The notes below the pieces were generated by a model. That model did no database searches. It was not told the DNA's origin and saw only the letters and a list, made by a program, of their open reading frames with translations. From Delphinus delphis (lineage: Eukaryota; Chordata; Mammalia; Artiodactyla; Delphinidae), in the NCBI RefSeq assembly GCF_949987515.2, contig NC_082698.1, positions 17,501 through 81,500 on the forward strand: 64,000 nucleotides of DNA, read 5' to 3'. The translations under genes were made by a program, and so were the position numbers. Within the stretch, counting starts at the first letter, position 1. Every line of letters starts with the position of its first letter. This document shows positions 13,041-25,450 of the stretch, in pieces.

Positions 13041-15463
13041 GTCGTACCCTCACCTGGACCCTAAACCGTACCCGTCCCCTAACCCTAACCCTAGCCCGAA
13101 CCCTAACCCTAACCATTCCCCGAAGCCTGACCCTCACCCGTCCCCTAATCCTAACCCGTGCGCTAACGCTAACACGCGCCCTCACACGTACGCTCCCCCT
13201 AAAGCGTTGTCGTACCCTCACCTGGACCCTAAACCGTCCCCGTCCCCTAACCCTAACCCTAGCCCGAACCCTAAACCTAACCCTTCCCCGAAGCCTGACC
13301 CTCACCCGTCCCCTAATCCTAACCCGTATCCTAACGCTAACCCGCGCCCTCACACGTACGTTCCCACTAAAGCGTTGCCGTACACTCACCTGGACCCTAA
13401 ACCGTCCCCGTCCCCTAACCCTAACCCTAGCCCGAACTCTAACCCTAACCCTTCCCCGAAGCCTGACCCTCACCCGTCCCCTAATCCTAACCCGTACGCT
13501 AACGCTAACACACGCCCTCACACGTACGCTCCCCCTAAAGCGTTGTCGTACCCTCACCTGGACCCTAAACCGTCCCCGTCCCATAACCCTAACCCTAGCC
13601 CAAACCCTAACCGTAACCCTTTTCCGAAGCCTGACCCTTACCCGTCCCCTAATCCTAACCCGTACGCTAACGCTAACCCGCGCCCTCACACATACGCTCC
13701 CCCTAAAGCGTTGTCGTACCCTCACCTGGACCCTAAACCGTCCCCGTACCCTAACCCTAACCCTAGCCCGAAACCTAACCCTAACCCTTCCACGAAGCCT
13801 GACCCTCAACCGTCCCCTAATCCTAACCCATACGCTAACGCTAACCCGCGCCCTCACACGTACGCTCCCCCTAAAGCGTTGTCGTACCCTCACCTGGACC
13901 CTAAACCGTCCCCGTCCGCTAACCCTAACCCTAGCCCGAACCCTAACCCTAACACTTCCCCGAAGCCTGACCCTCACCCGTCCCCTAATCCTATCCCCTA
14001 CGCTAACGCGAACCCACGCGCCCACACGTACGCTCCCCCTAAAGCGTTGTCGTACCCTCACCTGGACCCTAAACCGTCCCCGTCCCCTAACCCTAACCCG
14101 AGCCCGAACCCTAAACCTAACCCTTCCCCAAAGCCTGACCCTCACCCGTCCCCTAATCCTAACCCGTACGCGAACGCTAACCCGCGCCCTCACACGTACG
14201 CTCCCCCTAAAGCGTTGTCGTACCCTCACCTGGACCCTAAACCGTCCCCGTCCCCTAACCCTAACCCTAGCCCGAACCCTAACCCTAACCCTTCCCCGAT
14301 GCCTGACCCTCACCCGTCCCCTAATCCTAACCCGTATGCTAACGCTAACCCGCGCCCTCACACGTACGCTCCACCTAAAGCGTTGTTGTACCCTCACCTG
14401 GACCCTAAACCGTCCCCGTCCCCTAACCCTAACCCTAGCCTGAACCCTAACCCTAACCCTTCCCCGAAGCCTGACCCTCATCCGTCCCTTAATCCTAACC
14501 CGTACGCTAACGCTAAACCGCGCCCTCACACGTACGCTACCCCTAAAGCGTTGTCTTACCCTCACCTGGACCCTTAACCGTCCCCGTCCACTAACCCTAA
14601 CCCTAGCCCGAACCCTAACCCTAACCCTTCCCCGAATCCTGACCCTCACCCGTCCCCTAATCCTAACCCGTACGCTAACGCTAACCCGCGCCCTGACACG
14701 TACGCTCCCCCTAAAGGATGTCGTACCCTCGCCTGCACCCTAAACGGTCCCCGTCCCCTAACCCTAACCCTACCCGAACCCTAACACTAACCCTTCCCCG
14801 AAGCCTGACCCTCACCCGTCCCCTAGTCCTAACCCGTACGCTAACGCTAACCCGCGCCCTCACACGTACGCTCCCCCTAAAGCGTTGTCGTACCCTCACC
14901 AGGACCCTAAGGCGTCCCCGTCCCCTACCCTAACCCTACCCGAACCCTAACACTAACCCTTCCCCGAAGCCTGACCCTCACCCGTCCCCTAATCCTAACC
15001 CGTACGCTAACGCTAACCCGCGCCCTCACACGTACGCTCCCCCTAAAGCGTTGTCGTACCCTCACCAGGACCCTAAAGCGTCCCCGTCCCCTAACTCTAA
15101 CCCTAGCCCGAACCCTAACACTAACCCTTCCCCGAAGCCTGACCCTCACCCGTCCCCTAATCGTAACCCGTACGTTAACGCTAACCCACGCCCTCACACG
15201 TACGCTCCCCCTAAAGCGTTGTCGTACCCTCACCTGGACCCTAAACCGTCCCCGTCCCCTAACCCTAACCCTAGCCCGAACCCTAAGCCTAACCCTTCCC
15301 CGAAGCCTGACCCTCACCCGTCCACTAATCCTAACCCGTACGCTAAGGCTAACCCGTGCCCTCACACGTACGCTCCCCCTAAAGCGTTGTCATACCCTCA
15401 CCTGGACCCTAAAGCGTCTCCATCCCCTAACCCTAACCCTAGCCCGAACCCTAACCCTAACCC
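13041..15463 (+). repeat. Type B block 1
   Basis: Type B monomers (TTGTCG join, CTAACGCTAAC, ACGTACGCT). The block is homologous to 20224-22142: the monomer join aaaggatgtcg is at 14713 here and 21392 there, and the caccaggaccc monomer starts at 15051 here and 21730 there, both 6679 bp apart. Upstream the offset is 7183 bp. The 504-bp difference is exactly three monomers, present here and missing there. Two short monomers near 14718-15050 together lose 3 bp, and the same loss is present at 21397-21729. The block ends where the match to block 2 breaks, at about 15464. Confidence 0.85.
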
Positions 15464-18400
15464 TTCCCCGAAGCCTGACCCTCACCCGTCCCCTAATCCT
15501 AACCCGTACGCTAACACTAACCCGCGCCCTCACACGCACGCTCCCCCTAAAGCGTTGCCGTACCCTCACCTGGACCCTAAACCGTCCCCGTCCCCTAACC
15601 CTAACCCTAGCCCGAACCCTAACCCTAACCCTTCCCCGATGCCTGACCTTCACCCGTCCCCTAATCCTAACCCGTACGCTAACACTACCCCGCGCCCTCA
15701 CACGCACGCTCCCCCTAAAGCGTTGCCGTACCCTCACCTGGACCCGAAACCTTCCCCGTCCCCTAACCCTAGCCTGAACCCTAACCCTAACCATTCCCCG
15801 AAGCCTGACCCACACCCGTCCCCTAATCCTAACCCGTACGCTAACACTAACCCCCGCCCTCACACGCACGCTCCCCCTAAAGCGTTGCCGTACCCTCACC
15901 TGGACCCTAAACCGTCCGCATCCCCTAACCCTAACCCTAGCCCGAACCCTAACCCTAACCCTTCCCCGAAGCCTGACCCTCACCCGTGCCCTAATCCTAA
16001 CCCGTACGCTAACACTAACCCACGCCCTCACACGCACGCTCCCCCTAAAGCGTTGCCGTACCCTCACCTGGACCCTAAACCGTCCCCGTTCCCTAAACCT
16101 AACCCTAGCCCGAACCCTAACCCTAACCCTTCCCCAAAGCCTGACCCTCACACGTCACCTAATCCTAACCCGTACGCTAACACTAACCCGCGCCCTCACA
16201 CACACGCTCCCCCCAAAACGTTCCCGTACCCTCACCTGGAACCTAAACCGTCCCCATCCCCTAACCCTAACCCTAGCCCGAACCCTAACCCTAACCCTTC
16301 CCCGAAGCCTGACCCTCACCCGTCCCCTAATCCTAACCCGTACGCTAACACTAACCCGCGCCCTCACACGCACGCTCCCCCTAAAGCGTTGCCGTACCCT
16401 CACCTGGACCCTAAACCGTCCCCGTCCCCTAACCCTAACCCTAGCCCGAACCCTAACCCTAACCCTTCCCCGATGCCTGACATTCACGCGTCCCCTAATC
16501 CTAACCCGTACGCTAACACTACCCCGCGCCCTCACACGCACGCTCCCCCTAAAGCGTTGCCGTACCCTCACCTGGACCCTAAACCGTCCCCGTCCCCTAA
16601 CCCTAACCCTAGCCCGAACCCTAACCCTTCCCCGAAGCCTGACCCTCACCCGTCCCCTAATCCTAACCCGTACGCTAACACTAACCCGCGCCCTCACACG
16701 CACGCTCCCCCTAAAGCGTTGCCGTACCCTCACCTGGACCCTAAACCGTCCCCGTCCCCTAACCCTAACCCTAGCCCGAACCCTAACCCTAACCCTTCCC
16801 CGATGCCTGACCTTCACGCGTCCCCTAATCCTAACCCGTACGCTAACACTACCCCGCGCCCTCACACGCACGCTCCCCCTAAAGCGTTGCCGTACCCTCA
16901 CCTGGACCCTAAACCGTCCCCGGCCCCTAACCCTAACCCTAGCCCTAACCCTAACCCTAAACCTTCCCCGAAGCCTGACCCTCACCCGTCCCCTAATCCT
17001 AACCCGTACGCTAACACTATCCCGCGCCCTCACATGCACGCTCCCCCTAAAGCGTTGCCGTACCCTCACCTGGACCCTAAACCGTCCCCGTCCCCTAACC
17101 CTAACCCTAGCCCGAACCGAACCCTTCCCCGAAGCCTGACCCTCACGCGTCCCCTAATCCTAACCCGTACGCTAACACTATCCCGCGCCCTCACACGCAC
17201 GCTCCCCCTAAAGCGTTTCCGTACCCTCACCTGGACCCGAAACCTTCCCCGTCCCCTAACCCTAGCCTGAACCCTAACCCTAACCATTCCCCGAAGCCTG
17301 ACCCTCACCCGTCCCCTAATCCTAACCCGTACGCTAACACTAACCCACGCCCTCACACGCACGCTCCCCCTAAAGCGTTGCCGTACCCTCACCTGGACCC
17401 TAAACCGTCCCCGTCCCCTAACCCTAACCCTAGCCCGAACCCTGACCCTAACCCTTCCCCGAAGCCTGACCCTCACCCGTCCCCTAATCCTACCCCGTAC
17501 GCTAACACTAACCCGCGCCCTCACACACACGCTCCCCCTAAAGTGTTGCCGTACCCTCACCTGGACCCTAAACCGTCCCCATCCCCTAACCCTAACCCTA
17601 GCCCGAACCCTAACCCTAACCCTTCCCGGAAGCCTGACCCTCACCCGTCCCCTAATCCTAACCCGTACGCTAACACTAACCCGCGCCCTCACACGCACGC
17701 TCCCCCTAAAGCGTTGCCGTACCCTCACCTGGACCCTAAACCGTCCCCGTCCCCTAACCCTAACCCTAGCCCGAACCCTGACCCTAACCCTTCCCCGAAG
17801 CCTGACCCTCACCCGTCCCCTAATCCTAACCCGTACGCTAACACTAACCCGCGCCCTCACACGCACGCTCCCCCTAAAGCATTGCCGTACCCTCAACTGG
17901 ACCCTAAACCGTCCCCGTCCCCTAAACCTAACCCTAGCCCGAACCCTAACCCTAACCCCTCCCCGATGCCTGACCCTCACCCGTCCCCTAATCCTAACCC
18001 GTACGCTAACACTAACCCGCGCCCTCACACGCACACTCCCCCTAAAGCGTTGCCGTACCCTCACCTGGACCCTAAACCGTCCCCGTCCCCTAACCCTAGC
18101 CCTAGCCCGAACCCTAACCCTAACCTTTCCCCGAAGCCTGACCCTCACCCGTCCCCTAATCCTAACCCGTACGCTAACACTAACCCGCGCCCTCACACGC
18201 ACGCTCCCCCTAAAGCATTGCCATACCCTCACCTGGACCCTAAACCGTCCCCGTACCCTAATCCTAACCCTAGCCCGAACCCTAACCCTAACCCTTCCCC
18301 GATGCCTGACCTTCACCCGTCCCCTAATCCTAACCCGTACGCTAACACTAACCCGCGCCCTCACACGCACGCTCCCCCTAAAGCGTTGCCGTACCCTCAC

Positions 18401-19306
18401 CTGGACCCTAAACCGTCCCCGGCCCCTAACCCTAACCCTAGCCCTAACCCTAACCCTAACCCTTCCCCGAAGCCTGACCCTCACCCGTCCCCTAATCCTA
18501 ACCCGTACGCTAACACTAACCCGCGCCCTCACACGCACGCTCCCCCTAAAGCGTTGCCGTACCCTCACCTGGACCCTAAACCGTCCCCGTCCCCTAACGC
18601 TAACCCTAGCCCGAACCCTAACCCTAACCCTTCCCCGATGCCTGACCTTCACCCGTCCCCTAATCCTAACCCGTACGCTAACACTAACTCGCGCCCTCAC
18701 ACGCACCCTCCCCCTAAAGCGTTGCCGTACCCTCACCTGGACCCTAAACCTTCCCCGGCCCCTAACCCTAACCCTAGCCCTAACCCTAACCCTATCCCTT
18801 CCCCTAAGCCTGACCCTCACCCGTCCCCTAATCCTAACCCGTACGCTAACACTAACCCGCGCCCTCACACGCACGCTCCCCCTAAAGCGTTGCCGTACCC
18901 TCACCTGGACCCTAAACCGTCCCCGGCCCCTAACCCTAACCCTAGCCCTAACCCTAACCCTATCCCTTCCCCTAAGCCTGACCCTCACCCGTCCCCTAAT
19001 CCTAACCTGTACGCTAACACTAACCCGCGCCCTCACACGCATGCTCCCCCTAAAGCGTTGCCATACCCTCACCTGGACCCTAAACCGTCCCCGTCCCGTA
19101 TCCCTAACCCTAGCCCGAACCCTAACCCTAACCCTTCCCCGAAGCCTGACCCTCACCCGTCCCCGAATCCTAACCCGTACGCTAACACTAACCTGCGCCC
19201 TCACACGCACGCTCCCCCTAAAGCGTTGCCGTACCCTCACCTGGACCCTAAACCGTCCCCGTCCCCTAACACTAACCCTAGCCCGAACCCTAACCCTAAC
19301 CCTTCC
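15464..19306 (+). repeat. A superunit copy 3
   Basis: About 23 type A monomers in the order of copies 1 and 2. Landmarks are the gatgcctgaccttc monomer, the 162-bp cctagcctgaac monomer, gtccgcatcc, ctcacacgtcac (near 16150), the core deletion near 17120, cctaccccgtacgc (17378 on), ttcccggaag, cctcaactggac, ccgtaccctaatcc and, last, gtcccgtatccc. It differs from the others by one inserted pair of monomers (gcctgacattc near 16480 followed by a 162-bp monomer) and by lacking the marker monomers that open copies 1 and 2. The cctaccccgtacgc monomer is 7181 bp downstream of its counterpart in copy 2. Confidence 0.85.
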
Positions 19307-20223
19307 CCGAAGGCTTACCCTCAACCGTCCCCTAATGCTAACCCGTACGCTAACACTAACCCGTGCCCTCACTCGTACGCTCACCCTAAACCGTTGTCTT
19401 GCCCTCACCTGGACCCTAAACCGTCCCCGTCCCCTAACCCTAACCCTAGCCAGAACCCTACCCCTAACCCTTCACCGAAGCCTTACCCTCAGCCGTCCCC
19501 TAATCCTAACCCGTACGCTAACACTAACCCGTGCCCTCACATGTACGCTCACCCTAAAGCATTGTCGTATCCTCACCTGGACCCTAAACCGTCCCCGTTC
19601 CCTAACCCTAACCCTAGCCCGAACCCTAACCCTAACCTTTCCCCGAAACCTTACCCTCACCCGTCCCATAATCCTAACCCGTACGCTAACACTAACCCAT
19701 GCCCTCACACGTATATTCACCCTAAACCGTTGTCGTACCCTCACCTGGACCCTAAACCGTCCCCGTCCCCTAACCCTAACCCTAGCTCGAACCCTAACCC
19801 TAACCCTTCATCGAAGCCTTACCCTCACCCGTCCCCTAATCCTAACCCGTAGGCTCACACTAACCCGTGCCCTCACACGTACGCTCACCCTAAACCGTTG
19901 TCGTACCCTCACCTGGACCCTAAACCGTCACCATCCCCTAACCCTAACCTTAGCCCGAACCCTAACCCTAACCCTTCCCCGAATCCTTACCCTCACCCGT
20001 CACATAATCCTAACCCTTAGGCTCACACTACCCCGTGCCCTCACACGTACGCTAACCTTAAACCCTTGTCGTACCCTAACCTGTACCCTAAACCATCCCC
20101 GTCCCCTAACCCTAACCCTAACTCTAACCCTTCCCCGAAGCCTTACCCTCACCTGTCCCCTAATCCTAACCCGTACGCTAACACTAACCCGTGCCCTCAC
20201 ACGTACGCTCACCCTAAAGCGTT
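19307..20223 (+). repeat. Type C cassette copy 3
   Basis: The aaggcttacc opening is at 19310, 7183 bp after cassette copy 2, and the 156-bp cctaacctgtacc monomer is at 20066, also 7183 bp after its counterpart. The two cassettes therefore have identical length and order and differ only by scattered substitutions, such as cacgtatattc here for cacgtatgttc and cacataatcc here for cacctaatcc. Type B monomers follow, as after copy 2, so C plus B was copied as one segment. Confidence 0.88.
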
Positions 20224-22142
20224 GTCGTACCCTCACCTGGACCCTAAACCGTACCCGTCCCCTAACCCTAACCCTAGCCCGAACCCTAACCCTAACCATT
20301 CCCCGAAGCCTGACCCTCACCCGTCCCCTAATCCTAACCCGTACGCTAACGCTAACCCGCGCCCTCACACGTACGCTCCCCCTAAAGCGTTGTCGTACCC
20401 TCACCTGGACCCTAAACTGTCCCCGTCCCCTAACCCTAACCCTAGCCCGAACCCTAACCCTAACCCTTCCCCGAAGCCTGACCCTCAACCGTCCCCTAAT
20501 CCTAACCCATACGCTAACGCTAACCCGCGCCCTCACACGTACGCTCCCCCTAAAGCGTTGTCGTACCCTCACCTGGACCCTAAACCGTCCCCGTCCCCTA
20601 ACCCTAACCCTAGCCCGAACCCTAACCCTAACACTTCCCCGAAGCCTGACCCTCACCCGTCCCCTAATCCTATCCCCTACGCTAACGCGAACCCACGCGC
20701 CCACACGTACGCTCCCCCTAAAGCGTTGTCGTACCCTCACCTGGACCCTAAACCGTCCCCGTCCCCTAACCCTAACCCGAGCCCGAACCCTAAACCTAAC
20801 CCTTCCCCAAAGCCTGACCCTCACCCGTCCCCTAATCCTAACCCGTACGCGAACTCTAACCCGCGGCCTCACACGTACGCTCCCCCTAAAGCGTTGTCGT
20901 ACCCTCACCTGGACCCTAAACCGTCCCCGTCCCCTAACCCTAACCCTAGCCCGAACCCTAACCCTAACCCTTCCCCGATGCCTGACCCTCACCCGTCCCC
21001 TAATCCTAACCCGTACGCTAACGCTAACCCGCGCCCTCACACGTACGCTCCACCTAAAGCGTTGTTGTACCCTCACCTGGACCCTAAACCGTCCCCGTCC
21101 CCTAACCCTAACCCTAGCCTGAACCCTAACCCTAACCCTTCCCCGAAGCCTGACCCTCATCCGTCCCTTAATCCTAACCCGTACGCTAACGCTAACCCGC
21201 GCCCTCACACGTACGCTCCCCCTAAAGCGTTGTCTTACCCTCACCTGGACCCTTAACCGTCCCCGTCCACTAACCCTAACCCTAGCCCGAACCCTAACCC
21301 TAACCCTTCCCCGAATCCTGACCCTCACCCGTCCCCTAATCCTAACCCGTACGCTAACGCTAACCCGCGCCCTGACAAGTACGCTCCCCCTAAAGGATGT
21401 CGTACCCTCGCCTGCACCCTAAACCGTCCCCGTCCCCTAACCCTAACCCTACCCGAACCCTAACACTAACCCTTCCCCGAAGCCTGACCCTCACCCGTCC
21501 CCTAGTCCTAACCCGTACGCTAACGCTAACCCGCGCCCTCACACGTACGCTCCCCCTAAAGCGTTGTCGTACCCTCACCAGGACCCTAAGGCGTCCCCGT
21601 CCCCTACCCTAACCCTACCCGAACCCTAACACTAATCCTTCCCCGAAGCCTGACCCTCACCCGTCCCCTAATCCTAACCCGTACGCTAACGCTAACCCGC
21701 GCCCTCACACGTACGCTCCCCCTAAAGCGTTGTCGTACCCTCACCAGGACCCTAAAGCGTCCCCGTCCCCTAACTCTAACCCTAGCCCGAACCCTAACAC
21801 TAACCCTTCCCCGAAGCCTGACCCTCACCCGTCCCCTAATCCTAACCCGTACGTTAACGCTAACCCACGCCCTCACACGTACGCTCCCCCTAAAGCGTTG
21901 TCGTACCCTCACCTGGACCCTAAACCGTCCCCGTCCCCTAACCCTAACCCTAGCCCGAACCCTAAGCCTAACCCTTCCCCGAAGCCTGACCCTCACCCGT
22001 CCACTAATCCTAACCCGTACGCTAAGGCTAACCCGCGCCCTCACACGTACGCTCCCCCTAAAGCGTTGTCATACCCTCACCTGGACCCTAAAGCGTCTCC
22101 GTCCCCTAACCCTAACCCTAGCCCGAACCCTAACCCTAACCC
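20224..22142 (+). repeat. Type B block 2 (three monomers shorter than block 1)
   Basis: Same monomer order as 13041-15463, but three consecutive monomers of block 1 (those with cctaaacctaac and cccactaaagcg, with aactctaaccc, and with cttttccgaagcc) are absent, giving a 504-bp difference. The first monomer here reads aacccgcgcc where block 1 reads aacacgcgcc, as expected if the exchange fused two different monomers. Homology to block 1 continues to the telomeric core at about 22128-22142 and then stops: block 1 goes on with cccttccccgaagcctg, this one with cccttcatcgaagcctt. Confidence 0.85.
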
Positions 22143-22271
22143 TTCATCGAAGCCTTACCCTCACACGTCCCCTAATCCTAACCCGTAGGCTCACACTAAC
22201 CCGTGCCCTCACACGTAAGCTCACCCTAAGCCGTTGTCGTACCCTCACCTGGACCCTAAACCGTCCCCGTT
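22143..22271 (+). repeat. Orphan type C fragment
   Basis: About 130 bp of type C sequence stand alone between two B segments. The cttcatcgaagcc, cccgtaggctcacac and ccgtgccc variants match the fourth monomer of the C cassettes, and gctcaccctaagcc is also C-like. The left edge lies in the perfect telomeric hexamers at 22128-22142 and the right edge is next to the pure telomere run at 22272-22316. The gttccct just before the run is also common in C monomers, but it is a single C-to-T change and appears in a few A and B monomers too, so the exact right edge is uncertain. Confidence 0.75.
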
Positions 22272-22316
22272 CCCTAACCCTAACCCTAACCCTAACCCTA
22301 ACCCTAACCCTAACCC
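22272..22316 (+). repeat. Longest perfect telomeric run, (CCCTAA)7 plus CCC
   Basis: Seven perfect CCCTAA units and a trailing ccc, 45 bp in all. The normal core of six hexamers, which includes cctagc and ccgaac, is replaced here by seven perfect hexamers, so this monomer is 174 bp instead of 168 bp. It sits exactly where C-type sequence on the left changes to B-type sequence on the right. Confidence 0.96.
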
Positions 22317-22824
22317 TTCCCCGAAGCCAGACCCTCACCCGTCCCCTAATCCTAACCCGTACGCTAATGCTAACCCGCGCCCTCACACGTACGTTCCCCC
22401 TAAAGCGTTGTCGTACCCTCACCTGGACCCTAAACCGTCCCCGTCCCCTAACCCTAACCCTAGCCCGAACCGTAACCCTAAACCTACGCCGAAGCCTGGC
22501 CCTCACCCGTCCCCTAATCCTTACCCGTACGCTAACACTAACCCCCGCCCTCACACGTACGCTCCCCCTAAAGCGTTGTCATACCCTCACCTGGATCCTA
22601 AACAGTCCCCGTCCCCTAAACCTAACCCTAGCCCGAACCCTAACCCTAACCCTTCCCCGAAGCCTGACCCTCACCCGTCCCCTAATCCTAACCCGTACGC
22701 TAACGCTAACCCACGCCCTCACACGTACGCTCCCCCTAAAGCGTTGTCGTACCCTCACCTGGACCCTAAACCGTCCCCGTCCCCTAACCCTAACCATAGC
22801 CCGAACCCTAACCCTAACCCTTCC
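22317..22824 (+). repeat. Type B block 3 (short)
   Basis: About three type B monomers between the pure telomere run and the fourth C cassette. They carry private variants such as gctaatgctaac, cctacgccgaagcctggcc and ctggatcctaaacagtcc. The last of these recurs at about 39873, 40213 and 45241 and, as tagatcctaaac, at 46589, 53810 and 56161. These monomers therefore share ancestry with the right half of the array more than with blocks 1 and 2. Confidence 0.75.
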
Positions 22825-23741
22825 CCGAAGCCTTACCCTCACCCGTCCCCTAATCCTTACCCGGATGCTAACACTAACCCGTGCCCTCACACGTATGCTC
22901 ACCCTAAACCGTTGTCTTGCCCTCACCTGGACCCTAAACCGTCCCCGTCCCCTAACCCTAACCCTAGCCAGAACCCTACCCCTAACCCTTCCCCGAAGCC
23001 TTACCCTCACCCGTCCCCTAATCCTAACCCGTACGCTAACACTAACCCGTGCCCTCACATGTACGCTCACCCTAAAGCATTGTCGTACCCTCACCTGGAC
23101 CCTAAACCGTCCCCGTTCCCTAACCCTAACCCTAGCCCGAACACTAACCCTAACCTGTCCCCGAAACCTTACCCTCACCCGTCCCAAAATCCTAACCCGT
23201 ACGCTAACACTAACACATGCCCTCACACGTACGCTCACCCAAAACCGTTGTCGTACCCTCACCTGGACCCTAAACCGTCCCCGTCCCCTAACCCTAACCC
23301 TAGCCCGAACCCTAACCCTAACCCTTCATCGAAGCCTTACCCTCACCCGTCCCCTAATTCTAACCCGTAGGCTCACACTAACCCGTGCCCTCACACGTAC
23401 GCTCACCCTAAACCGTTGTCGTACCCTCACCTGGACCCTAAACCTTCCCCATCCCCTAACCCTAACCCTAGCCCGAACCCTAACCCTAACCCTTCCCCGA
23501 AGCCTTACCCTCACCCGTCCCCTAATCCTAACCCTTAGGCTCACACTACCCCGTGCCCTCACACGTACGCTCACCTTAAACCCTTGTCGTACCCTAACCT
23601 GTACCCTAAACCATCCCCGTCCCCTAACCCTATCCCTAACTCTAACCCTTCCCCGAAGGCTTACCCTCACCTGTCCCCTAATCCTAACCCGAACGCTAAC
23701 ACTAACCCGTGCCCTCACAAGTACGCTCACCCTAAAGCGTT
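22825..23741 (+). repeat. Type C cassette copy 4 (diverged)
   Basis: Same monomer order as the other C cassettes: agccagaaccctacccc, cacatgtacgctc, cctgtccccgaaacc, cttcatcgaagcc with cccgtaggctc, cccttaggctc, then the 156-bp cctaacctgtacc monomer starting at 23584. It has more private changes than copies 1-3. It opens with gccttaccctcacccg and ccttacccggatgc where they have caaccgtc and aatgctaac, and it has cccaaaatcc for cccataatcc and cctatccctaactc in the 156-bp monomer. It is probably the oldest split among the four. Confidence 0.85.
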
Positions 23742-25450
23742 GTCGTACCCTCACCTGGACCCTAAACCGTCCCCGTCCCCTAACCCTAACCCTAGCCCGA
23801 ACCCTAACCGTAAACCTTCGCCGAAGCCTGACCCTCACCCGTCCCCTAATCCTAACCCGTACGCTAACAATAACCCGCGCCCTCACACGTACGCTCCCCC
23901 TAAAGCGTTGTCGTACCCTCTCCTGGACCCTAAACCGTCCCCGTCCCCTAACCCTAACCCTAGCCCGAACCCTAAACCTAACACTTCCCCGAAGTCTGAC
24001 GCTCACCCGTCCCCTAATCCTAACCCGTACGCTAACGCGAACCCACGCGCTCACACGTACGCTCCCCCTAAAGCGTTGTCGTACCCTCACCTGGACCCTA
24101 AACCGTCCCCGTCCCCTAACCCTAACCCTAGCCCGAACCCTAACCCTAACCCTTCCCCCAAGCCTGACCCTCACCCGTCCCCTAATCCTAACCCGTACGC
24201 TAACGCTAACCCGCGCCCTCACACGTACGTTCCCCCTAAAGCGTTGTCGTACCCTCACCTGGGCCCTAAACCGTCCCCGTCCCCTAACCCTAACCCTAGC
24301 CCGAACCCTAACCCTAACCCTTCCCCGAAGCCTGACACTCACCCGTCCCTTAATCCTTACCCGTACGCTAACGCTAACCCGCGCCCTCACACGTACGCTC
24401 CCCCTAAAGTGTTTTCTTACCCTCACCTGGACCCTAAACCGTCCCCGTCCCCTAACGCTAACCCTAGCCCGAACCCTATCCCTAACCCTTCCCCGAAGCC
24501 TGACCCTCACCCGTCCCCTAATCCTAACCCGTACGCTAACGCTAACCCGCGCCCTCACACGTACGCTCCCCCTAAAGCGTTGTCGTACCCTCACCTGGAC
24601 CCTAAACCGTCCCCGTCCCCTAACCCTAACCCTAGCCCGAACCCTAACCCTAACCCTTCCCCGACCTGACCCTCACCCGTCCCCTAATCCTAACCCGTAC
24701 GCGAACGCTAACCCACGCCCTCACACGTACGCTCCCCCTAAAGCGTTGTCGTACCCTCACCTGGACCCTAAACCGTCCCCGTCCCCTAACCCTAACCCTA
24801 GCCCGAGCCCTAACCCTAACCCTTCCCCGAAGCCTGACCCTCACCCGTCCCCTAATCCTAACCCGTACGCGAACGCTAACCCGCGCCCTCACACGTACGC
24901 TCCCCCTAAAGCGTTGTCGTACCCTCACCTGGACCCTAAACCGTCCCCATCCCCTAACCGTAACCCTAGCCCGAACCCTAACCCTAACCCTTCCCCGAAG
25001 CCTGACCCTCACCCGTGCCGTAATCCTAAACCGTACGTGAACGCTAAACCACGCCCTCACACGTACGCTCCCCCTAATGCATTGTCGTACCCTCACCTGG
25101 ACCCTAAACCGTCCCCGTCCCCTAACCCTAACCCTAGCCCGAACCCTAACCCTAACCCTTCCCCGAAGCCTGACCCTCACCCGTCCCCTAATCCTAAACC
25201 GTACGCGAACGCTAAACCGCGCCCTCACACGTACGCTCCCCCTAAAGCGTTGCTGTACCCTCACCTGGACCCTAAACCGTCCCCGTCCCCTAAACCTAAC
25301 CCTAGCCCGAACCCTAACCCTAACCCTTCCCCGAAGCCTGACCCTCACCCGTCCCCTAATCCTAACCCGAAAGCTAACACTAACCCGCGCCCTCACACGT
25401 AGGCTCCCCCTGAAGTGTTGCCGTACCCTCACCTGGACCCTAAACCGTCC

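Noticed and set aside
14701..14950. The aaaggatgtcg join and short monomers as a possible array boundary or insertion
   Set aside because: The same join and the same 3-bp total loss occur at 21392-21730, so this is an inherited variant of a B monomer and not an edge.
17066..19408. Minus strand 780-codon Val-Arg-rich frame
   Set aside because: It is the antisense reading of the same hexamers (AGGGTT gives Arg-Val). Frame ends coincide with satellite indels, and the fully open overlap with + strand frames argues against a gene. Possible translation of a telomere-like RNA is noted as a finding only.
20066..21256. Resemblance of the Asn-Ala-Asn-Pro and Asn-Pro-rich translations to repeats of parasite surface antigens
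   Set aside because: The resemblance comes from CCTAAC and GCTAAC hexamers read in one frame. There is no signal peptide, non-repeat domain or gene boundary anywhere.
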